The notes: generated from the letters alone by a model not told the origin. A DNA stretch of 64,000 nucleotides from Schistocephalus solidus (GCA_017591395.1 WEDG01003977.1:123642-187641), one strand, 5' to 3'; shown: positions 24,595 to 36,330, numbered from the stretch's first letter. Numbers and translations: made by a program.

Positions 24595-25850
24595 TCCTAA
24601 TAGGCCCATGCGGTGTGTAAATGTGCGCGAGCAGTGGGGGCAGTGAAGGCGGGCGCGTCAACTGTATGTCGGAGCCCCAGGCACTGGTTCACCAGCCTCC
24701 GTGCGATGGATTCGCAGATGACCGACCAGGCCGATGCGTTAGTTTAATTTGAGGGCGCAGTGTGGACAGGAGAAATTGGTAGAGGCTGGAGGGATGTCAT
24801 TCATGGTAGTGGGGGTGGCAGTGGCGGTAAGAATGGCAGGAGCGGAGGGTGTGCATGATGTATCGGTGTTGTCGGCATTGCGGTGAATTCCGCTGTCATG
24901 GATGCGCATGTGACTGAATAGGCCCATGCGATGAGTGAATGTGCGAGGGCAGTGGGGGCAGTGGAGGTGGCAATCTCTGCTGTGTGTTGGTGCTCCAGGC
25001 ACTGGTTCACCAGTATCTGTACGATGGATTCGCAAGTGACCGAACAGGCCGATGCGTCAGTTGAATGTGCGGTCGCATTGAGGACAGTTTAGGAGAGAGT
25101 CCCTATCGCTGATGGTGGTGGTGGTAATGAAGGTCAAGGCGGTGGTGGTTGCGGTGGTGGGGGTAACAGGCGATGAGTAGAGGGATGTGGTCTCTATGAT
25201 GGTGGGAGTAATGGAATTGATGCCAGGAGTGAGGGTGGGGGAGTCGGAAGGAGGGTTGGCAGAATTTGACGTAGAAATTGGAATTGTCAGATTGTTGGTG
25301 CATTGTGTCCAAAGATGTCCAACCAGGCCGATTCTCGCGCGGGCAGCGACGATGTTGGTCCGGGGCGCTGGTGACTTTCGTGCCGCTCTTTTGGCCTTGG
25401 CGGCAGCGATCCGGTTGGCCCCATAGATTGATGAACCAGTCTTCACGGATCTTCTCCATGCCGATCTATCCTGGGCGAGGTCCTCGGGGTCGATGTGTTG
25501 ATTTGCAGTTGCTTCAGCGATTTCTTCAAAATGTCCTTGTAGCGTTGTTTTTGATCTCCCTGTCGGCGAGCACCCGTAGCGACATCTCCGTAGAAAAGTC
25601 GTTTGGGTAGTCGCTCGTCGTCCATTCTTACCAGGTGGCCGCTCCATCGCAGTTGCACTTGCCTCAGCATGGCGTGGATGCTGAGGATTCCGGTCCGCTC
25701 CAGGACTTCCGTGTCCGGGATCCTGTCTTGCCATCTCAGCTTCAGTATTCTGCGGAGGCAGCTGAGATGGAAGTGATTCAGCTTCCTGGCTTGGTTCGAG
25801 TAGACAGTCCAGGTCTCCGCTCCGCCTTGTACATCTTCAGTTTGGTGCTC
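24595..25850 (-). pseudogene. LINE-1F C-terminal region: thumb-like segment and C2H2 zinc-finger tail
   Basis: In minus-strand order: a segment with [37 protein letters not shown] and [17 protein letters not shown], typical of the part after RT in this kind of LINE; a basic stretch, AAAKAKRAARKS; a damaged finger (RIGLVGHLWTQC without its cysteine pair); then a Ser/Thr/Pro-rich linker. C2H2 units follow, with CPQCDRTF, CPHCPRTFTHRMGLF-HMRIH, CPHCALKL and CPHCSRTFTHRMGLLGHM, two pairs being joined by linkers reading GEPVPGAP. In-frame stops interrupt at least four places, for example between RTFN and RIGL and between YS and RARL. A frameshift with loss of a short hydrophobic segment separates this part from the RT. 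The fingers probably bind nucleic acid, which is inferred from the fold. Confidence 0.8.
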
Positions 25851-27290
25851 ACGTAAATATCGTGGCAATTCCACAGGAGGCCTGCAGCCGGCCGAAGGCC
25901 TGACTAGCTTTGAAGATCCGTTGGGCAACCCCGTAATCGATTCCCGTGTTGCGTGACAGCGTGCTTCCCAGATAAGCAAAGGTTTCCCCGTTTTTGAGTT
26001 GAGCACCATTGACATTGATTTGGGGAGCATTGTATTCCGCGCTGGGTGGCGGCTGGTGCATGACAACCGTTTTGGCTGTACTGATTGTTAATCCAAAATC
26101 GGCGCAGCCTGCGGTGAAGAGGTCCATGCTCCTTTGCATGTCCTCCTCCGTCACGGTATTAAAGGCGCAGTCGTCCGCGACGAGCAAGTCATGGACTGTA
26201 GTCGTAGACACGCGCGTTGAAGCCTGCATACGCCGACTGTTGAGAAGGTGCTCGTCAGTTCTGTAGGCAATACGGATCCTAGGCTGCTCATCACAGTAGG
26301 CGTCCATCAGCATAGCCAAGAACATGAGACTGAACAGGGTGGGAGCCAATACGCAGCCCTGTTTCACTCCGTTGGTCACTGCGAATGCTTCGGATACCGT
26401 CCCGTTGTCAGTGACGTGCACCGTCATCCCGTCATGAAGCTGACGCACCATGTGCGTGAACCGCTCAGGACAGCCGAATTTCTGCACGACTTTCCACAGT
26501 CCGTCACGATTCACCGTGTCAAAAGCTTTCGTTAGATCCACGAAGATAGTGTATAGGTGAGTTCGCATCTCCTGGCACTTCTCTTGTAGCTGGCGGGCGG
26601 CAGAGATCATATCGGTTGTTCCGCAGTGCCAGCGGAAGCCACATTGGCTTTCCGGGAGAAGGCCCTGCTCTAGGTGACCGTTCAGAAATTATACGGTGAA
26701 GATCTTCCCGGTGATGTTGAGCAACGAGATGCCTCTGTGATTATCACAGAGTTGCCGGTTCCCCTTGCGTTTGTAGAGATTGACGATGGTCGCGTCTTTG
26801 AAATCCTGAGGAACTTGTCCTTGGTGCCACATCTCCTGGAAGCTGTTGTGAGTTCTGCCATCAACCGGGGCTCGCCGTGCTTGTACACTTTCGGTGGGAT
26901 TGCGTCGAATCCTGGTGCTTTACCGCTGGAAATCTGCTGCACGGCCCGGATGGTTTCTGGTAGGGAAGGCGGCAGATCCAGGTCATTGTTCGTGTCCACT
27001 TGAGGGAGCTGGTCAATGGCAGCATCGGAGATGGCTGATGAGCAATTAAGGACACTTCTGAAGTGCTCGGCCCAGCGCTTCAGAATTTGCGATTTCTCTG
27101 TCAGCAGTGTTGTGCCATCAGAGCTGAGCAGCGGTGCGGTCCCCTTGATATGCGGGCCGTAGATGGCCTTGATGGCTTTGAAAAAGTTTTTCATTTCATT
27201 GCGGTCCGCATACCCCTAGATTTTCTCAGCATTTCGGATCATCCAGTCGTCCTGCATCTACCGCAGCCGTTGCTGTACAGGGCGCCGGCC
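25849..27290 (-). pseudogene. LINE-1F reverse transcriptase region
   Basis: RT motifs in minus-strand order: the pre-RT segment LPPSLPETIRAVQQ and SGKAPGFDAIPPKVYKHG; CDNHRGISLLNI; motif A, FVDLTKAFDTVNRDGLW; motif B, GVKQGCVLAPTLFSLMF; and the catalytic box reading LVADDCAF where YADD would be usual. Both aspartates of the box remain. The frame is broken by stops after QQRLR and after RNAEKI (27195-27270), by a frameshift near 26860 (after ELTT), by a stop just after KIFTV near 26690, and again at 25849. The enzyme would copy the element's RNA into DNA at the target site. With these breaks no working enzyme is made from this copy. Confidence 0.9.
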
Positions 27291-27379
27291 TCTGAAGATG
27301 GCTGCTTTGGAAGCGTCAGTCCGAAAGTCCATGTAGGCTTTGTTTAGTCCATTCTTCTCCGCGAGTAAGTTGCTGATGT

Positions 27380-28045
27380 CGGCTACTGAGACCATGGGGG
27401 ACCCAGCACTCTCTGCCAGGCAGCGTGGTCCGTCCCAACGCGGGCGTTGAAGTCACCAAGGACAATTAACTTGTACACCTTTGACACAGTCGCCAGCAGG
27501 GCGTGCAGGTCCTCGTAGAATTTGTCCTTCGCCGAATCAGAGCTCGTCATTGGGGGAGCGTAGGCGCTGATTATGGTGGCGAACTAGTCTCCCCGAAGAG
27601 GCAGGCAAAGGCTCATTAGGCGATCATTGATACCCGGCGGCAGACAGGGCAGACGTCCCACGATGTCGTTCCGGATGGCAAAGGCAACACCAGCGTCGCG
27701 TCGCTCTGCCTTTGGCTGGCCGCTCCAGAAGAAGGTGTAGCCGGCACCCACCTCCTCCAGCTGACCCTGCTCAGAGAATCGGGGCTCGCTGAGAGCAGCA
27801 ATGTCCACCTTGTAGCGCGCCAGTTCCCAAGCGACTAGCGCCATCCGTTCCGGCCGGTTGCTCCTAGGATTGTCTAAAAGGGAATGAACATTCCAGGCTG
27901 CTAGTGTGAGTGGACTCACCCGAGCAGCCTGGAGAGTATGGCGAGGGGGATAGAGACGGGTTATTGTTGTTTGTTTGAGTTTGAGGACCGCGTATTTTGC
28001 GATCTGCGAGCCGCGGCTGGCTGCAGAAGACGTGATAACCAGCAT
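27380..28045 (-). pseudogene. LINE-1F APE-type endonuclease region
   Basis: The minus-strand frame from the ATG at 28045 reaches the APE core with LAAWNVHSLLDNP, the segment DIAALSEPRF (catalytic Glu context) and DAGVAFAIRNDI. A TAG after LRGD (near 27584) interrupts it. The same frame then continues as [23 protein letters not shown] and [10 protein letters not shown] to about 27385. GDFNARVG is the usual Asp/Asn catalytic motif of this family. The C-terminal Ser-Asp-His motif is not seen before the pre-RT region, so an internal deletion is likely. The enzyme nicks target DNA to prime reverse transcription. Confidence 0.85.
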
Positions 28046-28480
28046 TTGTTTAGGACACCTTATCTAGCCCTTTCATCCGCGAGGAGGCACGCAGTGCTGT
28101 CCCTAAATAGGGCTGCTCGGACATCCCAGACGGCTGCCGAACTCCACTATGGGTCATGGTTTTTTTTAGTGGCAGAACGACCCGAGTTAGCCTGTGCCGT
28201 GTACGGGGTTGCTGTTGCCCCCACCGTAGGACTTTTTTAGAGGGGGGAGGTGGGAAGTTCGGGAGTCAGACATACCGGGTGTGCAGGCACACACAACACC
28301 TGAGACCCTCACCTGGTTTAGCCCGCCGATCGTGACGGTTGCCCGGGGTGTGGCCGCTGGGAAGAACCCAACTTCGAGGAGCCAGAGGTGAGAGTTAGGT
28401 ACCAGTTAGAGGCGGCCACAGGAGCATTCACCACCTGTACGATAGAAATGGAGCGACCAAATGCTATCTGTGTGGTGCTA

Positions 28481-29799
28481 CCCCTAACTAGTAACCCTAC
28501 ACCCCTCTGCAGATATAGAGATGGTCAGTCAGATGAGTCATATAGCCCAACATTTTGAAGTTCGCCAATCGGTATATCCGAATGTGTTCTATTGAAATTT
28601 GGAGCCGATATTTCTAGGAGGCGTATAAAATGGCAAAGCTTCTAGTATGCTTCTTAACTTATTGAACTTTTCATATCATCCGAAAGCACAGCGCATTTCG
28701 CAAACTTCTGTCAAGCACCCTGAAGGTGCGTTCCATCCTCATTATCGTAATATCTGGCGGGTTTTTCAGATACTTTATTAGCAAATACACAATCGCTCTG
28801 AATCCCGCTTCCACACTCTTCCCGCCTCCTCTCGCATAAGGATGGGCACGATGGACGACGGCAGAAGCATAACGAGTCCCGAGAGACCTGAAGCAGTTAC
28901 AAAGGACAGAACAGAACAATGTAAAGGCCAGCGAGTACCGTCAGCCTTTGCGTTTACAGACAGTCCCGTGAAAAGTTATAAAAGCACTCCAAATTCGGTA
29001 CATTGCCGACTGGGTAATTCTGGGTAGGAGAACAGAACTGATGTTGAAAAGGCTGTGGGCATCTCAAAAGACCCCTTCTACCGCAGAGCCCATAATTAAC
29101 CAACCGGTATAGAAGAACCTATCGGATACCTGGACGGGCATCAGCCGTAATAGACGTGGTGTAAGTTAATTTAGTAAGTTAAATTGTCAAAAAGAACTTT
29201 ACACCAAAATGAGGGAACAACTGTCAGAAAATATAGCATATTTTTGCAAGAGAATTATGCATGAGCCACCGTCTCTAAACAACCTTATACGGCTATCAAG
29301 CAAGTCACAATATTAACTTTACTGCATTGACGGTAAAAAAATCGCCAGCCGTCATTAAGGAGGAGGCTATTTAATATATTTTTAGCTCTCTTTATACGTC
29401 ACGTTCTTCCTAATCTGTAACCGGTCCATATAGCCGTATCACAGAAATTAAGCTGCTATTACTTCTCTGTATTTTTTTTAAAAAGACCACTAGTGGTATG
29501 CAAACGAAAACAGAAACGCAACTGTTAAGGGAGACTGAATTGGCTGAAGACTGTTATAGTTGTGTAAGGTGCATTCAAAATAGTTGTCCTCTAGTCAGTC
29601 TCCTAAGTTAGTATCAATGGTCTGCGTACGCATGCTTTAGGATGCTATGTCAGATAAATTAATATTACAGAAAAACCGTTGTCAAAATGGGCAAAGGATA
29701 TACCCATATCTCAGTAATACATTAGATGATCTAGCTCATGCAGTCGTGATCAAAATGTACTTGAGCAAATTAGCATATATTTGGTGTTGTTATTTTGAA
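28481..29799. other. AT-rich intergenic stretch
   Basis: I see no supported gene or repeat. Confidence 0.55.
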
Positions 29800-31080
29800 T
29801 TTTTGAGTGGATTTGAGGCTCAGAAAGCCTTTTACAAAAGAATGCTGAATTTATAATCTGGTTTGTTGTAGAAAACTAGGCAGGATATGGGCAAAATCGT
29901 TAGTTTCTGGACATTCAACAAGTTTTTATGCAATTTAATATCACAGCACAAAACCTATTGTTTATGTGCGTTTTATATAAAAGGTCATTAATATAAGCAA
30001 TAAAAGTATCAAACAAATCTCGTCTGTTATCGAAGAATTTGATCATAATTCAGTGGAAATCAGGTGCAGGCAAAGTTAAGGAACCACGCTCTTTTCCGGA
30101 AACAAGGAAAGAATTCAACTTTAACAATTATCGTTTGGAAGTCCTGACGCTTTTTGCCCCAAAACGCACTAATAAACAGGTATGACAGTATTTTTACCAC
30201 ACCGAGAGTTGGTACCGTAAACAAATATACTTCCATGCTGCGGCGGAAGCACCTCCACCAAAAACTTTTAAAGTTGAAATATGTGATAAGTTATTTGTGC
30301 GTTATATAGTTTCCGCTAATATGAAATTTTGGAACACAGCGGGCAGAATGTTAGCCGGTTTCGCAAAACATTAGTATGTAATCGGCCACTCTGTTGTGAG
30401 ATAAAAATCTTAAAACGGGACCTAAAATTAAACAAATATAGTGAAAACGCTTCAATATAAAGAGAAAAGAGAGTTCTTGCAGTTATAGCAGGAAAATTAA
30501 TAGTAATTTTCATGGAAATCAAAAACCTGTCAAACTTCTAATTTTTATCTTAATTTTTGGAAAAAATGTATATTGCGCAGGCATTCTACAGCATTTTTAT
30601 CTTAACTTTGGAATAAAGGTAAATTAGTCAGTCGTTCTTCATTTTAAAGAGATAAATTATTAAAGAAAGTGTTTAATTGATCTTGGGCATATTAGTTGCT
30701 AACTCTCGGTAGGAACGTTTATTTTTCCCGACAATGAGTTTGCCTGTTTGAGTGAACCTAACAATATTACTGAAACGGCCATCTGTATTAGAAAGAATGT
30801 TCAAAAACTCTCTACTTCGGCACACGCGCTTATGAAATATCTTATATTCACGTTTTTGATACACACATAGACCGGCATCTAACTGTCTGGTTAATCTATT
30901 AAAAACGGTGAAAATCGTGATGTATTCACCGGTATTTCGTGGGAGATCTGAAATTCATTGTAATTCAATAGCAGAAATACCTATATAGAAATTTGAAGAA
31001 AGGAAGGTTCCCATAATATACATGAAATGATATGATTACGAAGTCATCTGAAAATTCTATTTACAGTAATTAGGCACAGT
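29800..31080 (+). repeat. Diverged 1.2-kb repeat Z, copy 1
   Basis: Blocks here match 32910-34125 in the same order and orientation. Examples are ATATGGGCAAAATCG, GGAAATCAGGTG, TTAGTATGTAATCGGCCACTC, AAACGGCCATCTGTATTAGAAAG and GAAATATCTTAT. Between the blocks the copies differ by many substitutions and small gaps, so the duplication is old. No protein family is recognisable on either strand and the element type is unknown. Confidence 0.65.
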
Positions 31081-31347
31081 TACAGTGATTAATCACGTTT
31101 TTGGAAGTTGCTGGCTTTCTACAGAAGTGTGCATTTTTAAATCATGTACTATTACTTTTAATATTTCTTGTATTTTTTTAAATTCGTTTAACGTTGGTCA
31201 TTATTATTTCAAAGCTTCGGTACATTAGTTGGAGCCAGTTTTCGAGTTACTAACAATCTTTAGTAAATTTTGGCATTTTGCACGCACTGTATAGGTGGTC
31301 CTGCGCTAAAGTCCTTTGTACTAAGCCTAACACTAACCATATCCCGT

Positions 31348-31735
31348 CAGTTCGACCGTTCTAATCCGATGATGTCCACCCTATGCTCAAGAGAAGGATG
31401 GTGGAGGAACGGTGACTTGTGCACAAATTATTTTTAGGTGATATTAGACTTTCACTGCATCTACCACACTCTCCCTTCCCTTACACACCTGTGCCCGATG
31501 TCAAGACATAGTCAAGAAGACCAGAGGTGGAGCCATGCACAGATGAAGCATCTCCCACGGAATGGGAGAGTCGGGGTGTGGCATGAGCCTGCACCTACAC
31601 GTGTGCTCGTGTTGAGGAAACGCGCTCCTCATGTTCGGCATTTGTTATAGGACCCCATTTCAGAATAATAACGCCTGCCGCACCCCTGGTGTTGGTCCAG
31701 CGCGTCTACCACGCGGCCCGCTTAGGGGGTACAAC
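31348..31735 (+). repeat. LINE-1F-related 3' repeat, type 2, copy e
   Basis: The copy begins at the shared edge (CAGTTCGACCG), follows the LINE 3' UTR for about 170 bases (GACTTGTGCAC, TCAAGACATAGTCAAGAAG), then switches to a different body: GGCATGAGCCTGCACC, CATGTTCGGCATTTGTTAT, TAACGCCTGCCG and CTACCACGCGGCCCGCTTA. The same alternative body occurs at 49928-50335 and 59158-59760. It is therefore a subfamily, or a SINE that has the LINE's 3' end. Confidence 0.7.
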
Positions 31736-31775
31736 AATACCCCTAAACTTAACCCTAAACTTAACCCCAGGCCTA
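31736..31775 (-). repeat. Degenerate CCCTAA-like tract
   Basis: CCCCTAAACTTAACCC units form a short telomere-like stretch directly after the type 2 repeat. It resembles the interior of the foldback element 0.7 kb further on. Confidence 0.6.
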
Positions 31776-32408
31776 ATCTTCTGGAAGTTAGCGCAAGATT
31801 GCCTGCTTACGGGAGGTTTTCTTTCTTCCATTTTTTTTATCAAAGCGTGCTTACTACGTACATGCAATTTGGCCTTCTGGGTCTCTTTACTGCTAAACAA
31901 CCATTCGTGACTTTCAAAAGTAGGTTTGGTCGAAATCCGTCCTGTCCTTAGTGATTTTGGTTCTGAATAAAAAGAAGCATGAAAAAAGGCACTTAATTTA
32001 ACGCAACTGGCGAAGTAATCATGCCTAATGCCGTGTTTTTTGGACGCCTTGTAAGTTGACTGCTCCACTTCAACTCGGTTGTATGGAGCCTAATTAGTGC
32101 CTTCTGCAGTGTCTATTTACGACTTTTTAATGCAGGAATACTCATCTAAAATTGCAATATGCAAGCCTGCGGTTTTATGATCATAAATGAAAGTCAGATG
32201 TCTTCTGATGAGTTATGCTGATTAATGCAGGCTTCTGCTGCTCAAAATCTTGTCGAACAAGGCAAATTCAGTGCGAGAGCCTGCATAAAAGAGTGGTTTC
32301 TATTCTTTTCGATGGTAGAGCAAGACACTAGCATAGAAAGCCCCAAACAATCAGCACGGCCTTGTAGAAATCAACTAGGAATCTGCAAACATATCACAGG
32401 AGTGTCAG

Positions 32409-32800
32409 GATGCCTTATATGGTCGCCTACACAAGACACGGGAATACGAACCGCCCAAAGTACATGTGGCTTTGCGCCAAATTCCGGGGAAGGTAGGTTT
32501 AGGATCAGGGTGAGGGTTAGGGTTAGGTTTAAATTTAGCGCAAAGGTCAGAGTTGGGGCCAGGATGAGGGTAAGACCGAGGGTTTAGGTTTGGGTACGTT
32601 TTAACTGCAGGGTTTAGGTTTGGGGTAGAGCTAAGCTTAAGGTTACAGTTTAGTTTCATGTTAGGGCTAGTGGTAGGGTTGAGACACAGGTATATTTACC
32701 CTTCCTGAACATTTACCGTAAGGCCACCTGTTTTAAATGGGCAGGGTGGTTCCTATACCCGCGTCTTGTTTGAGCGATCATACAAAGCATCCTTACCCAG
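32409..32800. mobile_element. Foldback (MITE-like) element with telomere-like interior
   Basis: Arms of about 95 bases at 32409-32505 and about 32703-32800 are imperfect inverted repeats. The left reads CACAAGACACGGGAATACGA; the reverse complement of the right reads AACAAGACGCGGGTATAGGA. The inverted match extends on both sides. The 200-base interior is built of GGGTTAGGGTTAGG, GGTTTAGG and related units. There is no coding capacity, so any movement would depend on another element's enzyme. I could not identify a target-site duplication. Confidence 0.75.
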
Positions 32801-32909
32801 AGAAATGTGGTTTGTGCCTATAACAGTAGATTGCCTAACTCGGGAAATGTTATTCTTGAAAATTAAGGTGGTAGTATGGTACACATTTGAAGTTGTTAAT
32901 TATGATTTC

Positions 32910-34125
32910 TGTACTAATTTGAGGCGCAAAATTGGTTTACTATGGAAGTGTTCATTTAAGACCTGTTTAATGAAGGTAAAACTGGGCAAAATGGGGAAAA
33001 ATCCAACGTTTCTTGCACGCTATTGCACCTTCTGAACCACACATTCTTGTTTGTGTGCTTTGTACTATAAAAGAATATTAGTATAAGTGGGAAACTTAAT
33101 CGGAGAACAGAAAATTTGATCTTGCGTTCATGAAAATCAGGTAAATGGAGATATGAGAAATCGCATTGTTTTCGGGAAAACAAGGATAGATTTAGTTTTA
33201 AAAATGCAGTTTTGCAAATTCGTGACTTCTTATGCCAAAAAAACTCAGTATTAAGCATTTGCGAGTGTATTTTGTTTTACCAAGCCAATAATTGTGACTG
33301 TAAACAAGCATATATATGCAAAGCTACCACATGTCTTCATTTTTCTCTGTTACGCCCTACGCGGAAGACGTCCACACAATATCTATCTGCATTTGACTAT
33401 TAATGAAGACGGAAAATTGAAACGAAAAGGGCAGTAGACTGACATTTCTCCGCAAAATCTTAGTATATAATCGGCCACTCGCTTGTGCATTTGTAATCCT
33501 AAAATTGTGTCAAAAACTAAGCAAGTATAGTAAAATATGCTCCAATAGAAAGCAATAAGTGCATTCTTTCCTTGCGTCTCTTATTTTCAGCAAAGTCGAA
33601 AAACCATTTTACTTCTACCTTTTTTTCCATGACTTGATCTTGGAAAACGGCTGAGTACGCAAACATTTGACAACGAAATATCTAATTGAAGTGTTTGCTA
33701 AACAGGTAACATATTATAAGAGCGTTTTAAATCGATCTTACTCATATCAATTCCCGAATTATGTTGTGGGCATTGATTCCTCTCGGCAACGAGTTTTCAT
33801 GTTTGGGTGAGTCTACAACTATAACCCAAACGGCCATTTGCATTAGAAAGACCGTCTCAGAACTCATTAGTTCGGTAAATACCTTTAAGAAATATCTTAT
33901 TTTGAAGGTTTTGATATGCACATACAGCACAATCTATATTTATGGGCAATAGACAGAAACAACAGGAAAACGTAAAGTATTCACCACCATATCAAGGACG
34001 ATTTAATACTCATCGTAATCCAACGCACGAAATACTTATGAAGAAATTTAACAAAATGAAAGTCCTCCTACTATGCGGAAAATTGTACGTTTACGATTTC
34101 ACCTAACAATTCTATTTAAATTTAT
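32910..34125 (+). repeat. Diverged 1.2-kb repeat Z, copy 2
   Basis: This is the second copy of the repeat at 29800-31080, matched by ACTGGGCAAAATGGG, GAAAATCAGGTA, TTAGTATATAATCGGCCACTC, AAACGGCCATTTGCATTAGAAAG and GAAATATCTTAT. The open frames in the two copies are not conserved in sequence or position, which argues against a preserved protein. Confidence 0.65.
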
Positions 34126-35418
34126 TAGTCATGAACCGACCTATCAGCATGTCAGTTTATGAAATATTTTATTCTTGTGACGTCCCTGGCAGCGGAACCA
34201 AGCGAAATTCTGTTTGCCTTCGTCAACTGTATTTTAAACCATCTATAAACGGTAGAAAAAACCGCCAATTCTCGTGAAACCATGTTGAAATATATACTCG
34301 AAACTTGGGCTGCTTGGTAATGGCCATAATTTCCATCGCCCTTAATCTGGAAGACAACTTCTGTGGAATATACACTAAAGGACTATTTAAAAAAAAGTAA
34401 TTCTACGTGTGGTGTTTTAGTTAATCGTTTGTTTACATAGACAAGCATTCTGTACATTGAAAACTTCAGGTTAGTTAGTTTACCCGATTTTTCACGTTTT
34501 CGGATTTTGCCGCTTTTTCAAAAAATAGGTAGTTCTAAACAACGTTATATTATTTTTTAAACAAAAATATGCCTTCTTTATAGGAGCGGTCACTCATTTA
34601 CTCATGTAAAGCCTTGGGGGACGCAGTGTGGACTGATTTCGCATGAGATCTCATGGATTTCATGAGATAGGACAGTTAATGTAATTACATTGCAGACGGC
34701 TTAATCGCAAAGTACTTGAGTCGGTCTTTGGGAGGACGAAAGTAGCGTCAAGACCGTTACCTGAAAATTTCTGCAATTACATACACCTGATTGTCTGGTA
34801 GAACGCAAGACATTTAAGAAAATAGTAAAAACAAATTACTGATCACATCCGAAATTAGTGGGTGACAATGAATAGAAACATTAGAGCCGTGCCTAAAAAC
34901 TCCGTAAATTTTTTTATTCAAACCATTGAATTAAGGATTACCAGTTTCAGTCGAAAATAACATATTCGCACCTGCCAGACCATAAGTAGTGCGTGCTGCA
35001 TATTTAAATTTGTTCATGTCAAAGTATCTCTACATTGGTCGAATTGCGGGAAAATGCACTACCTATATTTTCTGAGAACTTCAATCTAGACCTATGTCAG
35101 GCGATCTCATAGCAACACGAAGTTATGCAGAGGGAACGTCAACAAAGACACCAGAGACTGAGATTACATGTTTGGCTTAAGTACCGTTATCATTCAAGCA
35201 TATGTTAGCCTCAGACTGTGCTAAGCCCAAGACTTGAACCTGACCACTGGAGTCACTGATCATTGAATGGAACGCTCTACTATGGAGTTACGAGTTAGCC
35301 TCCTGTCAGCTTTGACCAGGCCGCCTCCAATTTCCTTGGGCGGGATTGGTGACACCAACTAAATCAAAAATAGCTCCTGCGATTGGCCTTATTTCTGTTG
35401 TTGTTCTTCTACATACCC
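34126..35418. other. AT-rich intergenic stretch
   Basis: No supported gene. The only structure noted is a small palindromic patch, ATGAGATCTCAT followed by TTTCATGAGAT, near 34643-34667. Confidence 0.5.
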
Positions 35419-35590
35419 GGTAGTTCGACCATCGAGTCTGACGAGGTCCACTGTGTTCGCCACACAGGATGGGCGCATTAATGGTGAATTGCGTGCGAAT
35501 TAGTTTAAAGCAACGGTAAACATGTGCAGCATCCACCGCACTCTCTCCTCCTCCTGCTGCTCAATGTGGGTCCAGTGTCACACAGCCTGA
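35419..35590 (+). repeat. LINE-1F 3'-UTR repeat fragment, copy f
   Basis: GTAGTTCGACCATCGAG, GACGAGGTCCACTGTG and CTCTCTCCTCCTCCTGCT match the outer 3' UTR. The copy breaks off after about 170 bases, making it one of the shortest and most strongly 5'-truncated. Confidence 0.75.
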
Positions 35591-36111
35591 ACGACCCAGG
35601 AGTGGCTGACCAAAATTGTTGAGAACGTTTTACTCCTAACGTTAGGCCTCCTAGCTCTTCAGAGTAAAGCTTCATTGAGTTCTACGTCTGCGGAGCCGTT
35701 AGGTGACCAAAACATGCGCACCATACCAGAAACTCGGGGAAGACTACTATCGATGACTTTATGGCCAACGTATGTAAGAATCGCCAGGTAAATGCAGGAA
35801 GCCTGAGGCTGAATGCGGTTTCATTGAATAACCTCTTACGGTGTGTACGTAAGAACTTGTTAACGAAACTATTTGTAGAGATATAGGTTTTCATACTTAC
35901 ACATTTTTATGTTCTTTGCTGTTCAGTTTTGTTCTCAAGTAGCTGAAGCATCCCTTATGGTAAAAACATAATGAAGCGGATATTTTTGTTCAGCCCCATT
36001 TGCATAAGCCCAACAACGGGAGATTCAGACCCTCACCGCCACAACATTTCTCCTCTTCATTTGACCTGATTTTGAAAACCTAGGTGGCCTTGAACCCTCG
36101 ACAGCTCGGTG
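35591..36111. other. Intergenic stretch
   Basis: I see nothing here that I can support. Confidence 0.5.
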
Positions 36112-36330
36112 GATTCCATACGTTGCAGTAGGTTTGGCCGGTACTTGACGCGAATGTGATTAAACTCGCGGCTCCCGGTTGAGGGGCCTCGTAGCTCAGT
36201 TGGCTAGAGCGTTGTCTGTAATAAAGACTCCCTCTTGCTGTCCTGGGTTCGAATCCCTCCGAGGCTCCCGAGTTTTTTACAGTTGGGTCAAGTGAATTCG
36301 TCAAATCTGCCAAAAACCTCCTAATTATTT
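36112..36330 (+). mobile_element. tRNA-derived SINE (type A) with tRNA-like head at about 36190-36267
   Basis: The head carries a textbook A box, TAGCTCAGTTGGCTAGAGC, and B box, GGTTCGAATCC. An anticodon arm GTCT/AGAC encloses GTAATAA, putting AAT in anticodon position. GCCTCG and CGAGGC pair perfectly at the ends. The T stem has only three good pairs, unlike the copy at 20.9 kb. Flanks before (ATACGTTGCAGTAGG, ATTAAACTCGCGGCTCCCGG) and after (CCGAGTTTTTTAC, AAATCTGCCAAAAACCTC) match that copy. Confidence 0.75.

Larger units (their letters stand above)
23702..28480 (-). mobile_element. LINE-1F: near-complete, inactive non-LTR retrotransposon with C-terminal C2H2 fingers
   Basis: In sense order on the minus strand it has a 5' leader (28480 to about 28046), an APE endonuclease (28045-27380), a reverse transcriptase (27290-25850), a C-terminal region with C2H2 fingers (25850-24595) and a 3' UTR ending in GTTCGAAC at about 23702. 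I see no long terminal repeats. The coding region is broken by several in-frame stops and frameshifts, so the copy is dead. Elements of this kind nick target DNA with APE and copy their RNA at the nick. The 5' boundary is estimated from where GC-rich leader sequence gives way to AT-rich flank. I did not assign a LINE clade. Confidence 0.85.
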
